The position numbers and the translations under genes are program-made. Positions 42,873 to 55,448 of a DNA stretch of 64,000 nt are shown in pieces. Source of the DNA: Bryopsis sp. KO-2023 (lineage: Eukaryota; Chlorophyta; Ulvophyceae; Bryopsidales; Bryopsidaceae); NCBI GenBank assembly GCA_030272585.1, contig BSYQ01000002.1, positions 186,001 to 250,000 on the forward strand. The letters run 5' to 3'. Under the pieces are notes generated by a model. That model was not told the DNA's origin, searched no databases, and worked only from the letters and a program-made list of their open reading frames with translations. How positions within the stretch are numbered: the first letter of the stretch is position 1; each line of letters starts with the position of its first letter.

Positions 42873-43370
42873 GTCGCACAAGGGCGGTTGTCTGGTCGCA
42901 CCTACATGCGACTCAATTCCCACGACTCTATTCGAGTGGCACAACACAACCAACGGTCGCATATGGGTGGCTACCTGGTCGCACCCTCTGCGACCTCATA
43001 CCTACGACCTTTCTCCTCCGTCGCATATGGGTGGCTACCTGGTCGCACCCCCTGCGACCTAACTGTGACGATTCTTGTCTCGGTCGCATATGGGTGGCTA
43101 CCTGGTCGCACACCCCTGCGACCTAAAGCATCTGCAACCTCAACATTTCGGTCGCACACACTTATATCGCACACAGGTGCGACTGGTTTTTGTCTCTGCG
43201 ACTGGGGACTGCATAAAAAACGTCACCTCTGTGCGACTTTAAATTTTAGGTCGCATATGGGTGGCTACCTGGGCGCACAGGGGTGCGACCGTTGGCGTCG
43301 CGTGCGCGACTCTGTACACTCAACTGCAACATTACAAGTTTGGTCGCACAGGGGTGAATTTCCCATAGTG
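42873..43370. mobile_element. Truncated CACTA-like element with GGTCGCA word
   Basis: The right end, read as reverse complement, is CACTATGGGAAATTCACCCC, sharing its first 12 bases with the TIRs of the large elements. The interior holds repeats of GGTCGCATATGGGTGGCTAC(CTGG) and GGTCGCAC in both orientations, a different word from the large elements. No CACTA terminus is found at the left, so the element is truncated or solo. No coding capacity. Confidence 0.6.
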
Positions 43371-44216
43371 TGTCGCTTGTCAATCACGTCCCTCCCCCCC
43401 CCGCCATATATGCATAAAAAAGCACGAAGTAACAAGCTCTCTGTGTTCGGAACAGATGGACTGCATGGCCAGCTCAGAAGTTGACGTCCAGGGCAACTCC
43501 ACGTCGATTTCCGCTAAAAAGGGGACTCAGCTCCCAGTTTGCTCCAGGATAGATAAGTGCTCGTGCTGCTGGGGTCGTCCGGGGCGAGGAGGGTTGGATT
43601 TTTTTTATTCGCCCAAATGAATTTCCCAGAACCACCCACATCTTGTGGTCGGCAACTTGTTGGTTTCGTTTGTTTCTCGTTTTGGGGAAAACACAATAGC
43701 CTATTGTCTAAAAAGGCCATTTCCTGAGGGAAAAAAATAAATAAATAAAAATGAAATGGCCTTTTTATCTTGGTGAAAAACTGTGTCTCTTGTTTGTGTT
43801 ATGAAATTAAAATAAAAAAAAAATCCGCTGTTACCTCTTTTCCGCAAATCAGTGCCAAAATGATTCTAGTGCTAGCACGTTCCTCTACTCTGAATTAGAG
43901 CGTGGTAAAATGCAAAACTCAACACCAACCAGAAACTTCTGTACTGACACACACACAAAAATATCGTTCATCTTTGTTGTTGATAAGTCAACACTGTGAC
44001 AGAATCCACTTGAAATATGGTGGATATGCTTTTTTTTTTTTTTTTTTCATATCATGAGCCACATCTGTGAGTAGCATAAAAGCACCTTGCTATTTTTTCC
44101 AACCATGATGAGGGGTGTTTTCTGTGAGTCTCTGTGCGTGATTGAGTGTTTGTTCAAAAAGAGCTTAGGCCGTATCGGATTTTTTTTGGGGACTCGAATG
44201 TGTTTCTGTTGACATT
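43371..44216. other. AT-rich stretch without recognised gene
   Basis: Contains poly-A/T tracts (one T run near 44030-44048) and no convincing exon. It ends at the AAT target site of copy R. Confidence 0.45.
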
Positions 44217-44219
44217 AAT
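44217..44219. other. Target-site duplication AAT (R left)
   Basis: AAT directly precedes the R element and AAT follows it at 56469-56471. A 3-bp duplication is the hallmark length for CACTA transposition. Confidence 0.85.
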
Positions 44220-44249
44220 CACTATGGGAAGTCGCGTTCTGTGCGGGGT

Positions 44250-45238
44250 GTTTTTGAAACCCCGTACAGCACTCTGAAACCCGTGCACAAAAACAAAACA
44301 ACCCCGCACAGCTCTGTTCCCCGGTTTGGCCGGTTTATGCCCGGGTCCCCATTTTGACCCCGCACAGACCAGAACCCCGCACACAGGACCTGACGTCTTT
44401 CCCATTGTGGGACCCCGCACAGATGAAACATAGCCCCGTACAGTGTGCGGGGTACCCTATCCTCCGTGCGGGGGTGCCGTGCGGGGTGGATATGGAAGAC
44501 GTCAGGTTCTGTGTGCGGGGTTCTGGTCTGTGCGGGGTCAAATTGGGACCCCGGACATAAACCGGCCAAACCGGGGAACAGAGCTGTGCGGGGTTTTGTT
44601 TTCTCTGTGCACGGGTTCCAGTCGTCTGTGCGAATCATGGACCACCCCGCACACGAGGACCAGGCCCCCGCACAACTGTGCGGGGTCGCTGTGCGGGGTC
44701 AATGTGGGAAGCGTATGCGGGCTCCTTGTGTGTGTGCGGGGTGACTGTGCGGGCTCCTTCTGTGTGTGTGCGGGGTGATTATAACAGCCCTGTGCGGGCT
44801 CCTTCTGTGTGTGTGCGGGGTATCTGTGCGGGTTCCTTCTGTGTGTGTGCGGGGTACTTGTGCGGGTTCCTTCTTTGTGTGTGCGGGGTGAGTGTGCGGG
44901 CTCCTTCTGTGTGTGTGCGGGGTGACTGTGCGGGCTCTTTCTGTGTGTGTGCGGGGTGATCATTACAGCCCTGTGCGGGCTCCTTCTGTGTGTGTGCGGG
45001 GTGTTTATTACAGCCCTGTGCGGGCTCCTTCTGTGTGTGTGCGGGGTATCTGTGCGGGTTCCTTCTGTGTGTGTGCGGGGTATCTGTGCGGGTTCCTTCT
45101 TTGTGTGTGCGGGGTGAGTGTGCGGGCTCCTTCTGTGTGTGTGCGGGGTGACTGTGCTGGCTCCTTCTGTGTGTGTGCGGGGTGATTATTACAGCCCTGT
45201 GCGGGCTCCTTCTGTGTGTGTGCGGGGTGATTGTAGAA
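44250..45238. repeat. Subterminal array, R left
   Basis: A foldback at about 44298-44606 is followed by near-tandem units GTGTGTGTGCGGGGT(N)nTGTGCGGGCTCCTTCT up to 45238. Counterpart of 37605-38649 in L, with different unit number and order. Confidence 0.88.
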
Positions 45239-45857
45239 ACACAAATGTGCAGATTCATGGTGACAAATTGGTTACAATAAAACAACAATGACAAAACCCC
45301 TTTTGAAATGTACACCCCATTTTATCATTGAACACTTGTCCATTCCCACTTATTCCAAAACAGAAATAGAAACAAAAAAAATAGCCCAAAACCTTGAACT
45401 CTGATCCTGCCATTCAACCCTGCGCTTGTATTTCAATAATACAGAGCTCGTTGAACATATTATAAATACCCATCTGACCCACTTCTAACCATTTTTTAAT
45501 TAACCATCGAATCCCTCACTGCCTGACAGACAAAACCAGCTGTCCAAGGGTTGGAATAAATCAATTGTTTCAAGAAAAGTAAAAGCCACCTCAACATTTT
45601 TTCTCTTCTGCCTATTTCCATTACTGCAAAAGAAGGTTTTTCCGTTTTTGTCTGGGAAACATTATCAAAGCAATAACAATATCCACTGCTGACTGAAAAC
45701 CCATCCCAGAAGGTGAACAACATCAGCATGCTTCGAGTCCAGTTCACATTGATGGCTGCAGCAGATCCAGTCACCTGAAAAAAATTCACAAGGATCTGAA
45801 GAACAACACCGTACAAAAATTCTCAAATGTTTCTGTGGTGTTTTATTTTGTTGTTTT
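45239..45857. other. Region downstream of gene C (R)
   Basis: Counterpart of 36980-37604. It includes the alternative last exon of gene C on the minus strand (about 45496-45775), which ends in a different tail sequence than in L. Confidence 0.4.
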
Positions 45858-47013
45858 TCATTGAACATTTTTTACAACAATGCTCTGGCCATCTTTTGCT
45901 CCAAGAATCAGCGCTTGCATGTCAGACTGATTTATCAGCATCTGTGAAAGTCTGTTAATGTTTTGTCTTGAAAAAAAAAGCATTACACATCAGCATTCCA
46001 AAAACGCACCATGAAAAAAATCGTCCAAAATTTTGATAATTGGGGCAGAGTGCTGCAACTATTCTTGGGGCAGAGTGCTGCAGCTATTCTGTGTAGAGAA
46101 TAATTGCTGCAATTGTTTCACTTATTTTTCGAGGGCTTGCGTTTCCTTTGCCAACCCCCCCCCCCACCCAAAAAGAAAATGGAAAAGTTTTAAGTGAATG
46201 AACAACAGAATGAAACGTATCAACAAGCTCTCTTTAAGAACTACATATGAACTATAGATGAGTTCTTTTTCATTTCCTCCACCTGAAATATGCGGTGGCG
46301 ACCAGCCCTGTCGGGTTTAAATATCTTTTAATATCAACCTCTGCCAACTCTGTGGACCCTGGATTTCCTTGCTTCAATATCGCAACTGCCAAATCGAGAA
46401 AAAGAAAAAAAACATTGAGGAAAAAAAAGAAAAGTCGCACCACAGCCACCAAGCCAATCAGCAACTTTTCCAGAAAAAAACCATTTTTTTGGGGGGGGGG
46501 GGGATTTGACACATACCGAATTTCCCACCTTGAAAATGTCGGATGGTCTCGATTTCCTGAAATGTGATGCAAAACGAAATGTGAAAACGAAATGTGAAAA
46601 CGAAATGCCAATTCAAAACAGAGTCTTCATACATTCCGGAGATCATCGAATCATCGGCATCAGTTTCAGCAGGGGGGGGTGGAACCTCCAGGGGTGGACT
46701 TCTCTCTCCTCTCTTTGTTTTTTGGTGTCTGTAATGCAAAAAGTAGAACAGACTGAACCTTCAAGTTCAACTGTTGCAACATAGACACATGGAGGCAAAG
46801 CTGACCAGGTCTACTTATATATATCTTTTATTTGGAGTGGCTTACAGCCTGTGGAGGTTTGAAGGTGATCAATCTGGGGGAACCAGTTCGACGGCGGTTC
46901 GACGGCGGCTCGCACCTGAGGTTGGATTTGTACTTGGCCAGTCGCACTTGCGTTTCCATTCCGGCCATCTCCGCATCCCTCCTCCTCCTTCCCTGTTTAA
47001 ACTCCTCCTCCAT
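45858..47013 (-). CDS. Transposon gene C, copy R
   Basis: Same exon set as 35851-36979, start MEEEFKQGRRRRDAEMAGME at 47013 and stop at 45858-45860. Very few differences from L (for example KSNL for KSKL). Function unknown. Conservation of the frame carries little weight because the two copies are almost identical here. Confidence 0.45.
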
Positions 47014-47774
47014 CTACTTTATCTTTTTCTTCTCCTGTTCAAATGTGCTGCTCGGTGCACCCAACTGCATTCAGCTTCCGATTCCCTTCCGACTGTGACC
47101 TCCCCTGGAAGCACCATAAAACCACTTGTCACACGAAGTCCACTTTGAATTGTGTACCTTGCAACGGCCATCATAAGAAACCGACGCTGTGAGGTGTCAA
47201 GAAGTGATGGGCCCTGTCGTCGAGTTCTCGTGTTCGGGAGAGAATCTGGTGGCTGGGATCCATACCTGAAACAGTGAAACAATACCTTTCCGCCGACCCC
47301 AGCGTGGCGCTCTTCCAGAAGCCTTCGCTTACCCGATTGTGGCGAACAGAAAAAGTATGAAAACCTTAGTCACGTGTCAAAATGCGCATGTCTGACGACG
47401 TCGAATGATGTGACGGCCGGATTTGACGTCTGCATGGAGTTGACGACAATGAAGGGACGCCCAGTTTTCGTGAAGCGGGGCTTGGGGAAGAGGGATTTTT
47501 CCATGGGTATTGTGGGTCGTTAAGTGGGAGGAGTGGGGTTTGAACTCGGGTCACTTGAGTCCGATAATGTTCCATATTTGTTTCTTCTTCGTGGTTGATC
47601 TCCTTACTAATTGGCTTCATCGATGACTTGCGACTTTAAGTTTATCTGAGTGTTGGCTTCAAGTGTAGCTTCGTGATCGTTATGTTGAAGAACATAGACA
47701 AAATGTTACGGCCGTCGGATTATAACACAAAAAAGGACAAAAATGAAAATAAAGAAAGAACGAAACACCCAACA
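47014..47774. other. Spacer between genes C and B (R)
   Basis: Counterpart of 35090-35850 in L and almost identical to it, including the open frame starting near 47282 on the minus strand. No GTGCGGGG words. Confidence 0.4.
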
Positions 47775-50700
47775 TCAAACCCCTGTGTAAAAACAATAAT
47801 ATCTCGACTGGCCCTCCCTCAAACACATCAGCTTCGACAAGGCGTCCTCCAAGAGCACCGGATAACCCTCAAGCTTTCTCCCCCTCGTCTTGAACAAGTT
47901 CGTGAGCCTGACCGGACGACCCTGCCTGAATCGAGCATCCACGTAGACGAGCTGGTACAGGTCCACCATCGCAACGACCCGAGGGGGACACCGTCCGAAC
48001 CCAGCATCCCGGACAGTGTACAAGGCACGGACGTGTCCCCCGTACATCGTCTTCCTGCCCTCGTCGTCCTCGTACTCGACGTAAAGACACGTCGAGTCGT
48101 CACCTGGAAAACACAACATTTTAAAACAATAGCTCATAGCAGGTAATATACCACTCTTGGGGAGATTCCCTTTACCAAAATTTGAGTGTGCAACACGGTT
48201 TAAGGTTAATACCTCGCTCCGTGGAGGACCACCCAGTCGCAAAAAACTCCTCGCGTCCCTGGATCGTGTCTCGAGTGACCCGGAAAGTCCGGTGGATGGC
48301 GTATGGCAGCAGGTCGCCCACCGTCCACCCCGGAAGAGAGAAGCCCCACCTACGAACACATCAATGGTAGCTTAGTGCATCGTCCCGTTTGGAATCAATC
48401 AATTATAACTCAACAAGCTTCTGCGGAATCACGTACGTCCTAATCGCCTCCCGAATGGCGTCCACGAATGTCCGAATGTCCGATGCCGATACAGGTCGAG
48501 GGAGGAAGGAAAACGTGTACTCCAGGGTGGTGATGGTGTCCAACGGCTTCCTCGGCGGGGGAGTAATGATAGCGTCCACCACACTTTGCTCGTCTTGCGA
48601 AAGCATGTTTGCGTTTGCCCTCAACGCCCTTTAAAACCACAAATCGAATCGTTCAACACTTTGAAAACATAAAGAAAGGAATAGTACAAACATGTTTATC
48701 TGCTTTTCTTGGGTTCTCTTAGTTTGAGCATACGAAAGTGTTGGAGACTTGGCTGTAGTTCTCACATGTCGGAGAGAACATCGTTTGCAATCATTTCTCC
48801 CGCACATCTCTTGACACGTCCCGCGGAAACACGCTTGATGTGTCCAACCGCTCGCTCGACCCACGACTCCCCCGAACGTGAAATCGCCCCACGTACGCTC
48901 TCTTGCCGATAACCCACACAAATGATTTTGTGCAGGTTAAAGGTACACATCCCCGCCCCAAAAAGGGTTTGGACGTTCCTGTAAACGTGAAAATTAAGAC
49001 GTGAATATTGTTCACTGAATAATCGTCGCCTTTGTATTGTCGCAATCGAAAGAACAAGGAAAACCTCATGACAGTAAACGAAATCGCCAATGTTTTCACC
49101 CGCACAACGTCGCTCACCGAGCATACTGGTACATCGTGTCCCGAATCACACGGCCTCTCTCGATGCAGTCATCCATGGTAGCTCCAGCCATGGCTCGGTG
49201 GGAGGTATAGTGGGTGGCGGCAGTGCAGAGCTGGTCCCACGCCACGAACTCGTCTCTATGCAGGCAGGAATGGAACACGAAAGCCCCATAACTCCTACAC
49301 GTACAGCGTACATGAAAGTGAGACCTTTGGTATTCCTGTTTCGTTTCAGACACATTTTGCTTTCTTATTGAAGAATTAACTCACCGAACCAGCAACGCGT
49401 AATCGTACATCGTGTGCTGTTTCCTGTCAGCACAGATGTCGATCACCAGACCCCCAAAGTCTGTCGGGAGTCGGACGCCGGCAAGTGCCCTCCGGTACTG
49501 GGCAAGGTCTGCACGCCGCGAAGCTCCAAGGAGACGGCTCCGGATCTTGGCAATCACACATATGTTACTATCGATACACACTGTAAAACCCATTGGGATC
49601 GGATGGGGCGGTTTAGTCACACATGTGGATCGCGCAAGTCAAAGCGCCGCTTGGCTGAGGGATGTTAGTCGAGTTTGAGTTTGTGTATTTAGGAAGTGAG
49701 TGGGGAACAACTTTACTCTATAAAAACTGTGGTTTCAACAACACAATTAATAGCCTTTTGCATTCATAATATATATCAAACATAAGCAAGAGAAACACAC
49801 ATACCTCGTATAAGAAGTCTTTGACGAGGCCAAAGAGCATCAAATGAGAGGCCCCCACGACCTTCAGTACTTCCGGTGCGAAGTACGGAAGGTCGTGGAG
49901 AACCGATCGTCCGCGGACATGCGCAGCGACGGGGTCCAAGGCAGACGTGTCCGCGAGCGCTGCAAAGTGCAGATACTCCTCACGTGTCCTGTGCGTGTCA
50001 CGATCGATGGGCGTCCAGTTGGGGTCCTATAAAAACACCAAATAGGATCAAATTACCGAGAAATTCCTGACTTAAAAAAAAACATGAGATCACTTTATGC
50101 AAAGAAGAGAGAATAACAAAGAAGTCGCAAAAACAATAATAAAAAAAAGGACAACAAGGACACACCTGCCCCGGCCGGAGTGTCAGAAGCTCGCTCATGT
50201 CCTCCTCGGAACGCCTGGTTGGCGCAAGATACCCCATGTACCTACATGAATGACGAACACGTCAGTTTCCACGTAACTGTGTATCAGGTTCACCAAGGCA
50301 ACTGGATCAACATCACGTATCTTCACACCTGTGAGTAGTGACCCCGGAGCGAGTGGTGACGACGCTCGTAGTCCCATGACAGTCAGGACAGGCGTTGCGT
50401 CCAGTGTGACCGCGTGCTAACTCGACTTTCGCAAGCCAAGGAGTATCACCGGTCACACTGGACAGCAACGCCCAGTGCTCCACACTGTCAGAACGCGTCA
50501 AGGGTCCAACGGATCCGGTGGCGGGGGGCGACCATCCCCTCAACCTCATCCCCGGCCCACCAGGTATGAGCTTCAGGAAGTCCTGCACAATCAACCGCAG
50601 GACTCCCTGTAAGCTCTCGGGCTCCTTTGGACCGGGGATGAGGGCAATGGGGTAGTGGTTCTCCACCTGCATCCGGACGGAGTCATGGAGGTCGTCTGAA

Positions 50701-51920
50701 AAAATTCGAACACACGTTAAAACTTTCAGTACACCATTGTTTTTTCACATCAATCACCTCAATAGGAACGAGAAACAACCAATATATACATATATATCAG
50801 CTCACCACATCTGATAAAGAAGGCGCCGATCGAGTAATTGCGGCGCCTCCCTGTCCCCAGGCCGAAATAGTCACCACCGACCTCATAGAGGCCGGTGGTG
50901 ATATCCTGAAGATCCACCCCGTCGGGAAGCAAATCTCCCAATATCTGCATGACAGGGGTGGACTTCACCGAGAAGGATCTCATCGCGGCGTGAATCCTCG
51001 CCTCGCAAAATGCATAGCTACCATGCATGATGCGAAGGACGGACTTCACGCCGAAGTAGAAGATCCTTCTCACCGGCGTGAGGACGGTCCCGGAGAGATG
51101 GAACAAAGGAAGGCCACACTCGCAAACGCTCTGGGGAGTGGCGGTGGTCCTGAAGAGTAACATCGATTAAGAACAACAAAGAATTCAATATGGCAACTCT
51201 TTCCATACTAGGGATCCGACACCGGAGACCGACTGTTCCGATCCCCGATCAGATCACGGAAAACCGTTGCAATGGCACACAATTCTAACCCTAAACTCGT
51301 GAGAACCTATTAAGATTCGAACATACAACCTCTAAGACTATAACCATACACTCTAATACTCTAAGCCACCGCACCACGATGGTTTAGTGTGGGTTAAAAC
51401 AGGTTAAAACGGGTTCCACACATCTCATGTACGAAGACAAAACCAAACCCAAGGGAACAGAGTAGGATTCGAACACCGTCCCACACGGTGTCAAGACATA
51501 CTACGCTAAGCACTAAGCCAAGCGGAACGCGTTAGAATCTTGGGTGTTGCAATCATATGCCTTAATCTTTTAGCAATTCCGTAAAATTAAAATTAAACAG
51601 TGTTACAAAATAACTTAACATCGGTGAAGTATCGTGGCTTAGGGTGCTCCACCGATAAGGTGAATAACCTTAGGCGGTGTGGTCGAGGGTTCGATTCCCC
51701 CAGAGCACAATTTGTGTGTGTGCTGAGTGACTTCTGTGCGGGGTTTCTGGTTGCCTGTGAAGGGGTCCCAGGTTATCTGTGCGGGGCTGTCAATCAACCC
51801 CGCACAGAAGTCACAATGCGTCGCACACGTACCTGGACCAGGGACATGCTGCATGTGGCGTACAGGGGCTGCCTGAGGGCGGCGTTTCCCTGTACGTCAA
51901 ACTCCTCCTCCTCGTCCTCC

Positions 51921-51955
<35 letters not shown>

Positions 51956-51962
51956 CTCCTCC

Positions 51963-51997
<35 letters not shown>

Positions 51998-52493
51998 CTC
52001 CTCCTCTTCCTCCTCCTCCTCTTCATCCCCCTCCTCAACATGTTCATCAGCAAAATCATCAGGAATGTCATCAGCAAAGCCGTCTTCGAAAAGAGGCGCA
52101 TCCCCATCCTGTGCGTGCACCACGGATGGTCCTGCGGGGTCCACCGCAATCTGTACGGGCACCACGGATGTTCCTGTGGGGTCCACCGTGTTCTGTGCGG
52201 GGTCCACCTGGTTCTGTGCCGGGTCTGTGCCGCCGTCACGCGCTGTCGGGACACCGCACGCGCGTCAGGTGTGGAAAGGAAGCGAAAAAAACATATTTCC
52301 AAGGTTATGACTTACCTGCAGCGATCTCGAGCAGCTCCCTTTCAAGGCGATCCTTGTTCGGGCAAGTTCCACCGTCGCGCTTATGTCTCTTCCAGGAAGT
52401 GTCGCTGCCGATTCGCTGTCCACATGCTGGGCAGCAGGGGTCTTCACTTTGCAGGTGTCTCTTCAAGGCGTTGTAGCTCACGGGGTTGGGCAT
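47775..52493 (-). pseudogene. TNP2-type transposase (gene B), copy R, exon 3 deleted
   Basis: Exons 4-13 match L almost base for base (GGDYFG, IPGPKEP, RNACPDC, GRSVLHDLPYF and CTFNLHKI all present), and exons 1-2 (C2HC finger, DPAG repeats, poly-Glu) are present with differences. A deletion removes exon 3 (212 bp in L, not a multiple of three) and the first tRNA-like sequence. Joining exon 2 straight to exon 4 shifts the frame and reaches a stop within about 50 codons. The full-length enzyme therefore cannot be made by simple exon skipping. The copy may be mobilised by L in trans. Confidence 0.8.
51300..51712. ncRNA. tRNA-like cluster, R (three members)
   Basis: Counterparts of L tRNA-like sequences 2 (51620-51712, plus), 3 (about 51455-51530, minus) and 4 (about 51300-51385, minus). 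The B-box words GGTTCGATTCC and GTTCGAATCC are kept. Sequence 2 keeps its acceptor-like stem GTGCTC/GAGCAC. They lie in the intron upstream of exon 4. Confidence 0.45.
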
Positions 52494-52753
52494 CTTTAAC
52501 GCTAACGGCAAGGAAACAACAGGTGAGACGGAATGGGACAGAAACTAAAGCAGCCCACATTACGCAAGTCACACTAATTAGTTTATAAATAATGTAACCC
52601 ACCCCTGGCGCTTCATGCGGGGCAATCGAGCTCGAGAACCCTGGTGAACTCGGTGTGTGCGGCCTACCTTTCTATCGTTTTGCAAATATGATTGTTTTCT
52701 TTCTTGTGCTTACCCTTAACGAGATCGGAGCACTTGAGGAAGTGCTTAACAAA
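52494..52753. promoter_or_regulatory. Divergent promoter between genes B and A (R)
   Basis: Counterpart of 29382-29641, with the same TTTATAAAT word near 52580 and GGCATGAAGCG-side spacing. It separates the start codons of the two oppositely directed genes. Confidence 0.5.
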
Positions 52754-55448
52754 ATGACTGGCGACAACGAGGGCAGGGAGCGCGAGATCCTCGAGGAGTA
52801 CGGCGAACTGAGGCCTTTTACGGCGTCGGCTCTTATTGCGGTGAGGAAAAAATCTGGTTCCACGAAGACGACTGTTATTCGCAAAGGCGGCTCGGTTTAA
52901 CAACTTGTGATCTGTGTGGTAAACGTTTTACGCTGTGCGGGGTACAGGGTTTTTGTGCGGTGTGTCCATATCTCCGTGCGGGCTTCACGGATTGTTGTGC
53001 GGGGGTACAGGGAATTCCTTCTCGATTTGTGCGGGGCCACAGGGACCGTGTGCGGGGTTGTCTCTAAATTCTATGTTGTCTTTTTGTTCAGACTTTCACA
53101 GGCAGAAAAATACACTTCTGGTCGACGAAGACGATAAACAAGCCCATATTCAACGTCATCGACGAAGCCCTCGTTTCCACCATCCAAAATATGGAGAGCT
53201 ACCTGCACGTGGTGGAATCCATTGGCTATGCAGTGATAGAGCCCATCGATATGGTGAGTGTGTGCGGGGTGGATGTTCTCATCTGCGGTGCTGTTGTGCT
53301 TCTGTGCGGTGTTGCGTGTTTCATGTTTTTTGTGTCTCTGTGCGGGGTTGAAACACTGTGGTGCGGGGTGGTAACGCCTTTGTGCGGTGTACAGGCTGTG
53401 GTCGAGGCGGCGAAGGAGATGCTCGTCGCTATGGCGACTCCCACGCCTGCTCGTTTGCCATCTATCAAGAGTACCCAGGCAGAGAGCATCACGGGCAGAC
53501 TCGACACGAGGCTCATAGTGAAGGTGGTGAAGGACGGGAAAACCAGGCGCCGCTACAAGAACGAAAAAGAGTTTGGGTGGCTAAACAAGGTAAGGCAAGT
53601 CCTGTGCAGGGTCCTCAAGGTCAGGTGCGGTGCACAAAATTATATGCACCCCTTCCTCGAATGTTTTGCTAAGTAACGTCTGTGCGGGGCTCCACGCCCT
53701 TCGTGCGGTGGTACTGGTTGGTTAATTAACTTTTTTCCTCATGTGTGTTTGTATAACAGTTGATCAACCAATACTGGGCTCAGGAAATCGTTCCGACGCT
53801 CCGCAACCCGATGAGGATGCTCGCGTCAAGGCAAAATATGCCTGACGGGATAACGGTGAGTGAAAAACAGAGAACTATGTGCTGTGCGGGGTTGCAGTAC
53901 GTGTGTGCGGGGCGCTGTTGTGTGTGTGCGGGGGGTTGTTGTGTGTGTGTGCGGTGTTTGGGCGTTGGGGAGGGGGTAATGTTAGTGTGTGCGGGGTTAT
54001 TTATTGTGTGTGCGTGGTGGGCAGGTCGGAGGAAATGTGGTCTCGCCAACCACTCGCCCGCGCTTGATCGACATGATGGGGGCGGCAATATTCCGAATCC
54101 TCTTCCACGCCCAGAATCAAGAAGGCGTGGTTGGGGGCCGGATGGGATTCTTGATCGGGTACCGCACGCTCTGCCAACGAGTGGTCGACAGGTAAGCGCC
54201 CATTTCCTGTTCTGTGCGGGGTTTAGTACCGTTTGTGCGGGGCTGTTGGGTGTCGTCTGTGTGCGGGGTGTTGTGTGTGTGCGGGGTTCGTGTGTGTGTG
54301 TGCGGGTCTTAACGTTGTTTGTGCGGCGTTGTAGGGTACAAGACAGCAGGCGAAATATCAAGCAGCACAAAAAGCGAATCGACGCCCTGGAGACTGAAAA
54401 CGCCACCCGCACCGAGAAAATACAGGACACCGTCCACCTGCGCGCCACCCTCGTCCCGAACGACGAGTGGTACACGACCGAGGTAGCGTGGGTGGACGAG
54501 GTGAAGGCGATGAAGCGGAGGTTCGCGGAGACGGGGACGCTGGTCCATGATTCCGTGGTGAGTGCAGAACTTGATGTGCGTGTCTCAAATGTCTCTGTGC
54601 GGGGGTGGGGTGTTTCTGTGCGTGGCTGTCATGAACTTGTCTGTGCGGGCCTCGATTGTGTCTGTGCGTGTTTGGTTAGGTGTTGCTGTTTCGGTCTCTG
54701 TGCGGGGTGGTAGGTCGTCTGTGCGGGGTTTATTATACTTCGTGCGCTAACTGATTTCTCGTGTGCACGCAGGTGCGTCAGCCACCACCCGAGGAGGAGA
54801 CCCCGGAGGAGATCGCCCGTGGGAAGCAGCCAAGGGAGCCCACCATTCCCCGTGTACTGCAGCCGCCTCCACTGGATCCAGGTGAGGGATTGAATGGTTG
54901 TCGACACATGTTTTTTACTGTTTCGTGCGGGGTCGGAGGACTTCTGTGCGTGGTTCAAAAAAGTCAGTGTTTGTAACCATTTTGTTGATGTTCTGGTGTG
55001 CGGGGTTTCTATGTGTGTGTGCGGGGCTAAAACTAGTGTGTGCGGCTTAGGAGAGGTATCCGGAAGTCATGACACCGGTGGTCCCTCCGGTGCCTCCGGT
55101 ACCTCCGGCGGCCCTTTCTCCGAGAGCGCGGAGGCAGCGCTTCACGGTCTTCCAGCACCAGTTCTGGAGGATGCGGTCACAGAGTGCGGCGCTGGTGACG
55201 ATCACAACAGCCCCGCACAGGATCCCATGGACCCCGCACAGGACATTGGCGACGATGCCGAGCCCGACTACGAGTCAAGTGCGGGGGAGGATGAACCGCC
55301 CAAAAAAAAGAGGGACAGGGATCGGTTGTACGATAGTGGGAAGAAGTCCATCAGGCAGAAGGCTCTGGAAAAGGCCGAGAAAACGCGGAGGTCCAAGAAG
55401 GCGAAGGAGGATTCACCAAAAAAACGCAGGTCGTCGCGCAAGAAGTAA
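52754..55448 (+). CDS. Transposon gene A, copy R (478 aa, 8 exons)
   Basis: Exons 52754-52840, 53092-53253, 53395-53589, 53760-53855, 54025-54191, 54335-54557, 54773-54881 and 55051-55448 have GT..AG borders and add to 1437 bp in one frame. Exon lengths are identical to L except for one extra codon in the last exon. The divergence is uneven: exons 1-5 and 7 are close to L, whereas exon 6 differs at roughly 30 of 223 positions and the first half of exon 8 is also diverged, both with the frame kept. That pattern suggests selection on the protein. The tail is strongly basic (KKKRDRDR ... KKRRSSRKK), preceded by an acidic DPMDPAQD stretch that is itself encoded by the element's CCCCGCACAG word. 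Introns consist largely of TGTGCGGGGT copies. Confidence 0.78.

Noticed and set aside
51600..52310. 236-aa Ser-rich ORF and Leu-rich ORF antisense to the poly-Glu tract (also 29664-30437)
   Set aside because: These are shadows of the GAG/GAA repeat in transposase exon 2 on the opposite strand. The sense strand has splice sites and domain matches.
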